Assembly: GCF_900102625.1 (NCBI RefSeq)
Contig: NZ_FMZC01000007.1
Location: 124,001 to 188,000 of the forward strand
Origin: Paracidovorax valerianellae
GTDB taxonomy: Bacteria > Pseudomonadota > Gammaproteobacteria > Burkholderiales > Burkholderiaceae_C
DNA length: 64,000 nt
Direction of reading: 5' to 3'
Shown here: piece after piece, positions 33,037 to 43,338 of the stretch
Layout: each line of letters opens with the position of its first letter
Position numbering within the stretch: position 1 is the stretch's first letter
The notes under the pieces: generated by a model
Database searches by the model: none
Told to the model about the DNA's origin: nothing
Seen by the model: only the letters and a program-made list of their open reading frames with translations
Translations under genes and position numbers: made by a program

Positions 33037-34624
33037 GGGCTGCCTCCGGTTCTGCGCGTGCCGCTTCGGCTACAGCCAGGTGCGACTGCACGTCGGCATG
33101 CCACAGCCCGCTCATCCATTCGCCGATGCGCTCCACCGTGGCCTCGGCGCGCGGCACCGACGGCGACAACCGCCCCTTGGCCACCACGTGCAGGCGGTCG
33201 CAGATTTCGAACAGCTCGTCCAGCTCTTCGCTGAGCACCAGCACCGCGCAGCCCGCATCGCGCAGCGCCAGGATTTCGCCGCGGATCTGCGCGGCCGCGC
33301 CCACGTCCACGCCCCAGGTGGGCTGCGAGACGATGAGCAGTTTCGGGTTGGCGTCGATCTCGCGGCCCACGATGAACTTCTGCAGGTTGCCGCCCGACAG
33401 CGACCGGGCCGCCGCATGCGGGCCGCCTGCCTTCACGTGAAAGCGCTCGATGATGGCGCGGGCCTGCGCCTGCAGTGCCCCGGTGCGCAGCCAGCCGCCG
33501 GGACCCACGCAGTTGCTGCGGGTGAGCAGCAGGTTGTGCGCCAGCCCCATGGTGGGCACGGCCCCGCGGCCCAGGCGCTCCTCGGGCACGAAATGCAGGC
33601 CCAGCGCGCGGCGGCGGCGCGGGTTCATGCGCCCGGCGGCCTGACCCGCCACCTGCACCATCGCGGGCTGCGCGCGCATGTCTTCGCCCGACAGGGCGTA
33701 AAGCAGTTCTTTCTGGCCGTTGCCGGATACGCCCGCAATGCCGACCACCTCGCCCGCCCGTACTTCGAAGCCCAGCTCGATCAGGTCCACACCGAACGGG
33801 TCCATGCGCGGCAGCGAAAGCGCTTGCACGCGCAGCACCGTCTCGCCGAGGTGCGCCGGGCGGTGGGTGAGCGCCGGCGGCTCGGCGCCGATCATCAGGC
33901 GCGACAGCGAGGCGTTCGATTCCTCGGCCGGGTTGCACACGCCGGTCACCTTGCCGCCGCGCAGCACCGTGCAGGCATTGCACAGCGCGCGGATCTCGTG
34001 CAGCTTGTGGCTGATGTAGAGGATGCTGCAGCCCTCGCTGGCGAGCTTGCGCAGCACGACGAAGAGCTTTTCGACCGCCTGGGGCGTGAGCACCGAGGTG
34101 GGCTCGTCCAGGATCAGCAACTGGGGCTGGGTGAGCAGCGCGCGGATGATTTCCACGCGCTGCATCTCGCCCACGCTCAAGGTGTGCACGGGGCGCGCGG
34201 GGTCGATGTCCAGGCCGTACTCGGCCGCCGTGGCGGTGATGCGGCGCGTCACCTCGGCCAGCTGCAGGCGCTTGTCCAGGCCCAGCCAGACGTTCTCGGC
34301 CACGGTGAGCGTGTCGAACAGGCTGAAATGCTGGAACACCATGGCGATGCCGAGGGCCCGCGCTTCCTGCGGGTTGCGGATGGCCACCGCCTGGCCGTTG
34401 AAGTGCAGGCTGCCTTCGTCGGGCTTGACCGCACCGTAGATGATCTTCATCAGCGTGGACTTGCCCGCGCCGTTCTCGCCCAGCACGGCGTGGATCTCGC
34501 CGGGCTGCACCGTGAGCGACACGCCGCTGTTGGCCACCACGGCCGGATAGCGCTTCGTGATGCCCGACAACTGCAGGCGCGGCACCGGCGCGGCGGCTGC
34601 GGGAGAGGTGTGGGAGGAATTCAT
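33023..34624 (-). CDS. ABC importer ATPase with two nucleotide-binding domains
   Basis: ATG 34624 is selected; the 54 residues added by the longer frame are not family-like. The 533-residue protein is a fused pair. Domain 1 has GENGAGKST, LSVGEMQRVEI and LLILDEPTS. Domain 2 has GVSGNGQKEL in place of a Walker A (no GKS/T), LSGGNLQKFIVGRE, and LLIVSQPTWGVDVGA, which is the normal asymmetry of the purine/sugar importer ATPases. It powers uptake with the two permeases and the BMP lipoprotein. Confidence 0.93.
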   Translation of the reverse strand: MNSSHTSPAAAAPVPRLQLSGITKRYPAVVANSGVSLTVQPGEIHAVLGENGAGKSTLMKIIYGAVKPDEGSLHFNGQAVAIRNPQEARALGIAMVFQHFSLFDTLTVAENVWLGLDKRLQLAEVTRRITATAAEYGLDIDPARPVHTLSVGEMQRVEIIRALLTQPQLLILDEPTSVLTPQAVEKLFVVLRKLASEGCSILYISHKLHEIRALCNACTVLRGGKVTGVCNPAEESNASLSRLMIGAEPPALTHRPAHLGETVLRVQALSLPRMDPFGVDLIELGFEVRAGEVVGIAGVSGNGQKELLYALSGEDMRAQPAMVQVAGQAAGRMNPRRRRALGLHFVPEERLGRGAVPTMGLAHNLLLTRSNCVGPGGWLRTGALQAQARAIIERFHVKAGGPHAAARSLSGGNLQKFIVGREIDANPKLLIVSQPTWGVDVGAAAQIRGEILALRDAGCAVLVLSEELDELFEICDRLHVVAKGRLSPSVPRAEATVERIGEWMSGLWHADVQSHLAVAEAARAEPEAAHAQA

Positions 34625-34703
34625 GCGGGAGATTGTCTCTTTATTTTCAAAGGCGGTTGGGCACGAAACTGGAATGCTGCGCACGTCCTTCATGCATTGT
34701 CCG

Positions 34704-35636
34704 CTATGGTTTTCGTAGCGATGCCGCCACGGTGCGCACGGCATCGCGCAGCCACATGGCCGCCGCCGAATGGTGCGTGCGGCCATGCCACAGCTGGTAG
34801 TACATCAGCCGCGGAAACGGCACGGGGCACGGCAGCACGGCCAGGGGGAGGCGGTCGGTGAAGCGTTCGCAGAACTGCCGGCCGGTGGTGAGCACCAGCA
34901 GGCTCGACGCGACGATCTCGGGAATCAGGCTGAAGTGGGCGCAGCGCGCGGTGATGCGGCGCTGCAGGCCCAGGGAATCGAGGTGCGCGTCGATCACGCC
35001 GCGCGCGCCGGGATGCGTGGGCGTGGGGGCGATGTGCTCGGCGGCCAGCCACTCGTCGGTGTCCCAGCCGCGCCGCACCGCAGGGTGCGAGGGACTCACA
35101 AGGCAGACCACGTCGTCGCCGAAGAGACGGCCCATGTGCAGGTCGTCGGGCGGCTGCGGCCAGTTGCCGATGACCACGTCCACCTCGCCCTGCGCCAGGT
35201 GCGCGTGGTAGTGCGTGTCGGCCGACAGCGGCAGTACCTCGACCGGGCACAGCGGTGCCTCGGCCTTCAGGCGGGCGACCAGGCGCGGCAGAAAGAGCGG
35301 GTCCAGGTAGTCGCTGGCCGCGATGCGGAAAGTGCGCGTGGCGGTGCGCGCATCGAATCCGCGCGCATCGGAGAACAGCGCCTCGGCCGACCGCAGGATC
35401 GCGCCCGCGGGCTCCACCATGCGCAGGGCGGCATCGGTGGGCAGCATGGCCGCGCCCGAGCGCACCAGCAGCGGGTCGCCGGACAGGTCCCGCAGCCGTC
35501 GCAGGGCCGCCGATACGGCCGGCTGGTGCATGCCCAGACGCACGGCGGCTTTCGATACGCTGCGTTCAGTCAACACGGTGTGCAAGACCCTTATGAGATG
35601 GAGGTCTATCTTGTCGAAAAGGGCTTGGTCTCTCAT
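34704..35636 (-). CDS. LysR-type transcriptional regulator
   Basis: 310 residues from ATG 35636 (a start 14 codons upstream at 35678 is an alternative; neither has a good ribosome binding site). The N-terminal HTH is SVSKAAVRLGMHQPAVSAALRRL and the effector domain includes TFRIAASDYLDPLFLPRLVARL. It stands 79 bp upstream of the importer ATPase on the same strand and 1.06 kb from the divergent xdhA. It may regulate purine uptake or catabolism; the target is inferred by position only. Confidence 0.88.
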   Translation of the reverse strand: MRDQALFDKIDLHLIRVLHTVLTERSVSKAAVRLGMHQPAVSAALRRLRDLSGDPLLVRSGAAMLPTDAALRMVEPAGAILRSAEALFSDARGFDARTATRTFRIAASDYLDPLFLPRLVARLKAEAPLCPVEVLPLSADTHYHAHLAQGEVDVVIGNWPQPPDDLHMGRLFGDDVVCLVSPSHPAVRRGWDTDEWLAAEHIAPTPTHPGARGVIDAHLDSLGLQRRITARCAHFSLIPEIVASSLLVLTTGRQFCERFTDRLPLAVLPCPVPFPRLMYYQLWHGRTHHSAAAMWLRDAVRTVAASLRKP

Positions 35637-35817
35637 AAGGGTGGGGGCATTCCAGCCATACGCCGTTGCGTATGCCACGCGGGCGTGCCGGTGGCGGAGC
35701 GGTGGCGCGGTGAAGAAGGCAGGGAGGACATCGCACTGTAGCGCCGAGGCCGCCGCACCGCGAACCAGGCAAATACCGAGTCACCGAGGCGATGGGCGGT
35801 GCTTTCAGGCTCCGGTT

Positions 35818-36456
35818 TCAGATTTCGTCGATGGCCGTCGAGCGAGCGGCCTCGGCCTGGGATGCCTCGTCGAGCGAGAAGCGGTCGCCGGTCGTCACGT
35901 AGAAGCTCGCGCCGAAGCGGCCCACCGGGTGGTAGTCCTGCAGGCGCACGCGCCAGCGCTCGGTGTCCACCAGCCCCTCGCGCACGCCCAGCCACTGCAC
36001 GCGGCCGATGAAGACATAGCGGCTGGCCGTTTCCATGGTCTCGTGCAGCACGCATTCGAAAGCGACCGGTGCCTCGGCGATGCGCGGCGGGGCCACGCTG
36101 CGCGACGGCACGGCGGTGAGGCCCGCATGCACCAGTTCGCTCTCGTGCGGCGGCAGCGCGTCACCACAGGCATGCATGCGCCGGGCCATGGGTTCGTCGG
36201 TGATGTGCACCACGAATTCGCCGGTGCGCAGAATGTTGGCCGCCGTGTCCTTCAGCCGGCCGTCGTGCAGGCGGTTGATGCTCACCATGACCACCGGCGG
36301 GTCCTCGCCCAGCATGTTGAACATGCTGAACGGCGCCGCGTTCACCGTGCCGTCCTCTCCCAGCGTGGTGATGAGCGCGATCGGGCGAGGCACGATCAGG
36401 CTGGCCATGAGCTTGTAGCGCTCATAGGCGCCGAGTTGCGAGAAATCGATGTCCAT
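35818..36456 (-). CDS. Flavin reductase-like domain protein
   Basis: ATG 36456 has AAGGA six bases upstream and gives 212 residues; the 132-codon upstream extension is not family-like. The split-barrel flavin-binding fold shows SLIVPRPIALITTLGEDG, NAAPFSMFNMLGEDPP and GEFVVHITDE. Such proteins bind FMN and reduce flavin or act as small oxidoreductases. It is divergent from xdhA. A link with purine catabolism is possible but not shown. Confidence 0.87.
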   Translation of the reverse strand: MDIDFSQLGAYERYKLMASLIVPRPIALITTLGEDGTVNAAPFSMFNMLGEDPPVVMVSINRLHDGRLKDTAANILRTGEFVVHITDEPMARRMHACGDALPPHESELVHAGLTAVPSRSVAPPRIAEAPVAFECVLHETMETASRYVFIGRVQWLGVREGLVDTERWRVRLQDYHPVGRFGASFYVTTGDRFSLDEASQAEAARSTAIDEI

Positions 36457-36694
36457 CGAGGATCCTTGGGGTCTGCAGCCGGCCAGGTATGGCAAGGCCC
36501 GGCCGGGGACGCAGCATCCGTGCCAACCGGCGGGGGCAGCACCCGCGCACTGCGGCGGCGGGTTCGGGGGCATGGCGCCCGGCGCATGGTCGTTATACGC
36601 TCGCCCATATGCGCCTTCAGCCTTCGGGCCCCTACCCTGTCCCGGAACGGCGCGACGCCTGCCCCAACGATCGAAACCTGCTCCGCACACCGCA

Positions 36695-38211
<1,517 letters not shown>

Positions 38212-38215
<4 letters not shown>

Positions 38216-40635
38216 ACTCGCGCGACGAAGCCCCCTTGAGCCGCGACGCGGAAGACGACCCGGTCGCCCTGGCCGCCAACGCCGCCGGCGCGGCCGGCCC
38301 GCAAACGCCCGAGGCCAGCCCACCGGAAGGCGCGCCCGCCCCGGCCCGCACCATGGGCCGGTCGCACCCCCATGAAAGCGCACGCGCCCAGGTGGCGGGC
38401 AGCGCCCACTACATCGACGACCTGCCCGAGGTAAAGGGCACGCTGTACGCCGCGCCCATCCTTTCCGCCGTGGCCCACGGCCGGCTGGAGGGCGTGGATG
38501 CCACGGCGGCGCTGGCCCTGCCCGGCGTGCGCGGCGTGGTGCTCAGCGCCGACGTGCCGGGCGACAAGCTGCTGGCCGCCTTCGCACACGACGAGCCCGT
38601 GTTCGCCATCGACACCGTGCAGCACGTGGGCCAGGTGATCGGCCTGGTGGTGGCCGAGTCGGTGATGCAGGCGCGCCGCGCCGCCCGCGCCGTGGTGCCT
38701 CGCATCACGCCGCTGCCGGCCGTGCTCACCGTGCACGAGGCCCTGGCGGCCGAAAGCTATGTGCTGCCGCCCGTCTTCGTGCGGCGCGGCGATGCCGAGG
38801 CTGGCCTGGCTGGCGCGGCCCACCGGCTGCAGGGCCGCTTCGAGGTGGGCGGGCAGGAGCATTTCTACCTGGAGGGCCAGATCGCCTACGCGCTGCCGCT
38901 AGAGCAGCGGCAGTGGTGCATTCACTCCAGCACGCAACACCCGGGCGAGGTGCAACACTGGGTGGCGCACGCCCTGGGCCTGGACAACCACGCCGTGCGC
39001 GTGGAGTGCCGGCGCCTGGGCGGCGGCTTCGGCGGCAAAGAGACGCAGGCCGGCCACCTGGCCGTGTGGGCGGCGGTGGCGGCGAACAAGTTCGGCCGCC
39101 CGGTCAAGCTGCGGCTGGATCGGGACGAAGACTTCATGGTCACCGGCAAGCGGCACCCGTTCGCCTACGCGTACGACGTGGGCTTCGACCCCACGGGCCG
39201 CATCACCGGCCTGCGGTTGCGCATGGCGGCCAACTGCGGGTTCTCGGCCGACCTGTCGGGCCCGGTGGCCGACCGCGCGGTATTCCACAGCGACAACGCG
39301 TACTTCCTCGAAAACGTCGAAATCGCCTCGTACCGCTGCAAGACGAACACGCAGAGCCACACGGCGTTTCGCGGCTTCGGCGGGCCGCAGGGGGTGATCG
39401 CCATCGAGGCCATCCTGGGCGACATCGCACGGGCGCTGGGGCGCGATGCGATGGACGTGCGCCTGCGCAACCTGTATGGCACGACCGACCGCAACGTCAC
39501 CCATTACCAGATGCCGGTGGAGGACAACATCCTTCACGATCTGCTACCAAAACTAGAGCAATCCAGCCAATATAGACGGCGGCAGGAGGCCATTTTTGCC
39601 TGGAATGCAGCCAGCCCGGTGCTCAAGCGCGGCCTGGCGATCACGCCCGTGAAGTTCGGCATCAGCTTCACCGCCACGCTGTTCAACCAGGCCGGCGCGC
39701 TGGTGCACGTGTACACCGACGGCAGCGTGCAGGTGAACCACGGCGGCACCGAGATGGGCCAGGGCCTGCACACCAAGGTGGCGCAGATCGTGGCCGATGA
39801 ACTGGGCGTTCCCCTGGCGCACGTGCTGGTGACTGCCAGCGACACCAGCAAGGTGCCCAACGCCAGCGCCACCGCCGCCTCCAGCGGCACCGACCTGAAC
39901 GGCCGCGCCGCCCAGTTCGCCGCGCGCCACGTGCGCGACAACCTGGCCGCGTTCGTGTGCGGCATGGACCATTGCGGCGCCAGCGAGGTGCAGTTCGCAG
40001 GCGGACAAGTCATCACGCCCCGCTCGGTGCGCGCCTGGGGCGACGTGGTGAAAGAGGCGTATGCCAACCGCATCCAGCTGTGGAGCGACGGCTTTTACCG
40101 CACGCCCAAGATCCACTACGACAAGGCCACCCTCACCGGGCGGCCGTTCTACTACTTCGCCTATGGTGCGGCCTGCACCGAAGTGGCCATCGACACGCTC
40201 ACCGGCGAGAGCCGGGTGCTGGCCGTGGACATCCTGCACGACGTGGGCCGCAGCATCAACCCGGCCATCGACATCGGCCAGATCGAAGGCGGCTTCGTGC
40301 AGGGCATGGGCTGGCTCACCACCGAGCAACTGGTGTGGAACGACCAGGGCCTGCTCACCACCCACGCTCCCAGCACCTACAAGATCCCGGCCACGGGCGA
40401 CATTCCCGAGCGCTTCACCGTGGCGCTGTGGCCCGAGGCCAACCGCGAGGACAACGTGGGCGGCAGCAAGGCCGTGGGCGAGCCCCCGTTCATGCTGGCC
40501 ATCAGCGTGTACGAGGCGCTGCGCAACGCCATTGCCGCGGCGCGGCCCGCCGAAGCGGCCCGGCAGCCCGTGCAGTTGACCGCCCCCGCGACGGCAGAGA
40601 ACGTGCTGAGGGCGCTGGGCGCGATGGCACGTTAA
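38212..40635 (+). CDS. xdhB: Xanthine dehydrogenase large subunit (molybdenum)
   Basis: 807 residues from ATG 38212 with a long Ala/Pro-rich N-terminal extension. Motifs are GGGFGGKET, FRGFGGPQG, KFGISFTAT, EMGQGLHTKVAQI and the catalytic GEPPFML. It oxidises hypoxanthine to xanthine and xanthine to urate at the molybdopterin site. It needs XdhC for cofactor sulfuration; xdhC is 15 kb away. A lower-GC stretch at 39546-39600 includes GGAGGCCATTTTTGCC, similar to a dispersed repeat, yet remains in frame and family-like. Confidence 0.94.
39546..39600. repeat. Repeat-like segment inside xdhB
   Basis: A lower-GC patch reading ...GCAATCCAGCCAATATA... and GGAGGCCATTTTTGCC resembles the 3' half of the dispersed GCAGGCC-TTTTTGCT element. 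It encodes EQSSQYRRRQEAIFAW in frame. The resemblance is by eye and may be chance. Confidence 0.3.
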
Positions 40636-40647
40636 GGCCGCCGGCCG

Positions 40648-42786
40648 TCAGAAACGGTAGGTGGCCGAGACGAACGCATTGCGCCCCTGCCCCGGCGTGA
40701 TCCAGCGACTCACGTGCAGGTGGCTCGACACGAAATAGTGCTTGTCGAACACGTTGCGCACCGTCGCCTGCACCTCGATGCTCTGGCCGTCGGCCAGTGG
40801 CGAGACCCAGGTCTGGCTCAGGTCGACACGCGAATAGCCGGGCAGCACCGTGGTGTTGGCCTCGTCGGCGAACCGGCGGCTCTGCAGAGACAGGCCGGCG
40901 CCCGTCTTCCACCGCGCATCCCATGCGTACTGCGCCCACAGCGTGGCCGCATGCCGTGCCACGTTGGGCACGGCCATGCCGCCGTACACCGGGTTTTGCA
41001 GGTACTTCGCATCGGTGAAGGCATAGGTAAGCGCCACGTTCACCCGGTCGGTCACCTGCCCGGTGAGCGATGCCTCGATGCCCTGCGAGCGCGCGCTGCC
41101 GGCGGTGGTGAAGTCGAAATTGTTCAGTGGCGTGCTCAGGTCGGCCGCGATCATGTTCTTCTGGTCCAGGCGATAGACCGCCACATCGCTGACCATCAGG
41201 CCGTTCTGCCACAGCGATTTCCAGCCCACTTCGACCTGCGCCGCGCGGCGCGAGGGCAAGGACTGGTTGGACGAAGACGCCACCTGGTTGGGCGATGTGC
41301 CGGTGGACACGTTGGCATAAACAGTGTCGGCATCCGACAGCCGGCGCAGCACCGCGAGCTTGGGACTCCAGCGCGACTCCTCCACCGGCAGCACGCCCGC
41401 CGTGCCATACAGAAAGCGCTGCCGCGCGAAGCGCAGGCCCGCCACCACCGACCACGCGCCGAAGTCGATCTGGTCCTGGGCGGAAGCCGCGAAGGACTCG
41501 AGGTTCTGCGTCGTCAGGCTCTGCGCCAGCACCGCCCCGGCCGGCGGCGCGGTGACGCGGCCATAGACCGGGTTGAACACGTTGATCGGCGGACTGGTGG
41601 CAGCCGGGACCGACAGCGACGGCTGGTTCAACGTTTCCTTGTAGTACTCGGCGCCCAGGTAGAGCTGGTGCGTCAGGGCGCCCGCGCTGCGGGTGCTGGC
41701 GAGCGCGGTCGAGAACGCATCGATCCTGCGCTGCGTGCCCGGCTCCCATGCCGACACCCTGGCATAGGTGCCGGCCGGCTGGCCGGCCAGGGGCGAGCCG
41801 TTCAGCAGGTTCTTGATCGATGTGGACTGCGCCTCCAGGTGCGTGAAATCGGCCGACCAGCGCGTGTCCGCCGACAGCGCGACATCGCCGTGCAGGCTGT
41901 AAATGCGGTTGTCGGTGGTCGAGTCGCCGAAGGGTTCGCCCAGCTGGCGGTCGCGCGGCACGGCCACTGGCCGGCCGTTCAGCGCGGGCAGGCCGTAGTC
42001 GGGCTGGTAGGTCTGGTTGGTCGCCTCCACGCTGGCACGCAGGTGGTAGCGGTTGCCATCGCTCTGGGCGAGCCCGAGCTGGATGCCGTCCAGCCGGTCC
42101 TTCACATGCCGCCATTCGCTGGCATCCGACCGCGTGGCCGTGACCCGGGCGGCCAGTTCGTTCTCGGCGGACAGCACGCGGTTCAGGTCCACCGTGGTTT
42201 CCAGGGCACCGTGACCGCCCGCACCGAGCGACACGCTGCCGAAGTTCGACCACTGCGGCTGCCGCGTGACGATGTTGACCGTGCCGCCGGGCTCGCTGCG
42301 CACGCCCAGCGCCGCGCCCGGGCCGCGCAGCACCTCCACGCTTTCGACGAAGGCCGGGGTGTAGGGGTAGTTGGACAGGCGCACACCGTCGCGCAGCACG
42401 CGGTTGGAACCGGTGCCGCTGTCGGTCACCGCGCCGCGCAGGATGAAGAACTGGGTATGCGAACCGTTGAAGCCCGAGTCGGCCTGTGCGCCGGGCACGT
42501 TGCGCAGCGCATCCTGCAGCGTCGTGCCGCCTTGCTGGCGCACGAGTTCGCCGGGCACGGTGGTGACGGAAAACGGCGAGTCCAGCGTCGATCCCGCCGT
42601 ACCGGTGGCGAGGCTGGGGCTGCGCTGGGCCGCAGGGGTGGCGGGCGCCGTGACGGTGACGGCAGGCAGCGACGGACTGCGCGCGTCCCCCGTGTCTACG
42701 GGCGTGGAAACCTGGGCCATGGCACTCAGGCCCAGCCAGGGCAGTGCGGCACCCAGTGCGAGGGGCAGCGGAATGATTCGTTGCAT
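40648..42786 (-). CDS. TonB-dependent siderophore-type receptor
   Basis: ATG 42786 gives 712 residues starting MQRIIPLPLALGAALPW, a signal peptide ending near MAQVS. The plug domain contains TLQDALRNVPGAQ, FFILRGA and VEVLRGPGAALGVRSEPGGTVNIVTRQP, with a TonB-box-like LPAVTVTAPA before it. The protein ends in aromatic TYRF, as outer-membrane barrels do. It would import ferric siderophores. A hairpin in the leader (42801-42818) may control translation. Converges with xdhB after 12 bases. Confidence 0.92.
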   Translation of the reverse strand: MQRIIPLPLALGAALPWLGLSAMAQVSTPVDTGDARSPSLPAVTVTAPATPAAQRSPSLATGTAGSTLDSPFSVTTVPGELVRQQGGTTLQDALRNVPGAQADSGFNGSHTQFFILRGAVTDSGTGSNRVLRDGVRLSNYPYTPAFVESVEVLRGPGAALGVRSEPGGTVNIVTRQPQWSNFGSVSLGAGGHGALETTVDLNRVLSAENELAARVTATRSDASEWRHVKDRLDGIQLGLAQSDGNRYHLRASVEATNQTYQPDYGLPALNGRPVAVPRDRQLGEPFGDSTTDNRIYSLHGDVALSADTRWSADFTHLEAQSTSIKNLLNGSPLAGQPAGTYARVSAWEPGTQRRIDAFSTALASTRSAGALTHQLYLGAEYYKETLNQPSLSVPAATSPPINVFNPVYGRVTAPPAGAVLAQSLTTQNLESFAASAQDQIDFGAWSVVAGLRFARQRFLYGTAGVLPVEESRWSPKLAVLRRLSDADTVYANVSTGTSPNQVASSSNQSLPSRRAAQVEVGWKSLWQNGLMVSDVAVYRLDQKNMIAADLSTPLNNFDFTTAGSARSQGIEASLTGQVTDRVNVALTYAFTDAKYLQNPVYGGMAVPNVARHAATLWAQYAWDARWKTGAGLSLQSRRFADEANTTVLPGYSRVDLSQTWVSPLADGQSIEVQATVRNVFDKHYFVSSHLHVSRWITPGQGRNAFVSATYRF

Positions 42787-42800
42787 GAAGGGCTCTCTAG

Positions 42801-42818
42801 GGCGCCCCATGGGGCGCC
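42801..42818. promoter_or_regulatory. Perfect palindrome in the receptor gene leader
   Basis: GGCGCCCCATGGGGCGCC is an 18-base perfect palindrome ending 15 bases before the start codon. It could fold over the translation start or act as a protein site. No riboswitch-like conserved boxes are seen. Confidence 0.4.
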
Positions 42819-42888
42819 GCTGATCGGTGCGAAAACATCGCGGACCGTGGCAAAAGTTACCCAGGCGCCGCGACTTCGAAAGTGGCGG

Positions 42889-43215
42889 TCAGCAGAGCCG
42901 TGGCGGCCCGCGGGCCGGGAGCGGTGCCGCGGTGGCAGCGGCAATCCGTGCAGCGGGAATGGACTGCACCGCGAGCGACAGCGGCAGCACTGCCGGCAAG
43001 ACCAGCGAGGGCGGATGGGCCGGCGGCCCGGTCAACACGCACAGCGGACAGTCCGCGTGCACCGCCCCGGCATCTTCCACGCCCGCATCGGTGTGCACGA
43101 TGGCGGTCACTGAACCAGCGCTGTTGCAAACCCACTCGACCACTTTCGGATGCACGATGGGGGAAGCGATGGCCACGCCCAGCGACAGCACGAGCCACGC
43201 CAGAGCCCACCGCAT
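42889..43215 (-). CDS. DUF2946-like small exported protein
   Basis: ATG 43215 gives 108 residues starting MRWALAWLVLSLGVAIASPI, a signal peptide or anchor; a GTG at 43287 is an alternative. VHADCPLC is the Cys pair seen in DUF2946 proteins, often found beside metal or siderophore receptors. The rest is Pro/Ala-rich. It precedes the TonB-dependent receptor on the same strand. A periplasmic metal-related role is inferred. Confidence 0.65.
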   Translation of the reverse strand: MRWALAWLVLSLGVAIASPIVHPKVVEWVCNSAGSVTAIVHTDAGVEDAGAVHADCPLCVLTGPPAHPPSLVLPAVLPLSLAVQSIPAARIAAATAAPLPARGPPRLC

Positions 43216-43338
43216 GGCGGATCGGCAACGCGCCCAACCGCCGATGAAGGCCAGGGAACGCGGCAGTGGACGGGGTGGGTGGGGCACGGTGGACGATTAT
43301 CGACAGCCCGCGCCGGTGCCTGCGGAACGCATGCGCCC

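Noticed and set aside
42787-42888. Cobalamin riboswitch before the TonB-dependent receptor
   Set aside because: The region is too short, and no B12-box-like sequence is seen; the receptor plug looks siderophore-type.
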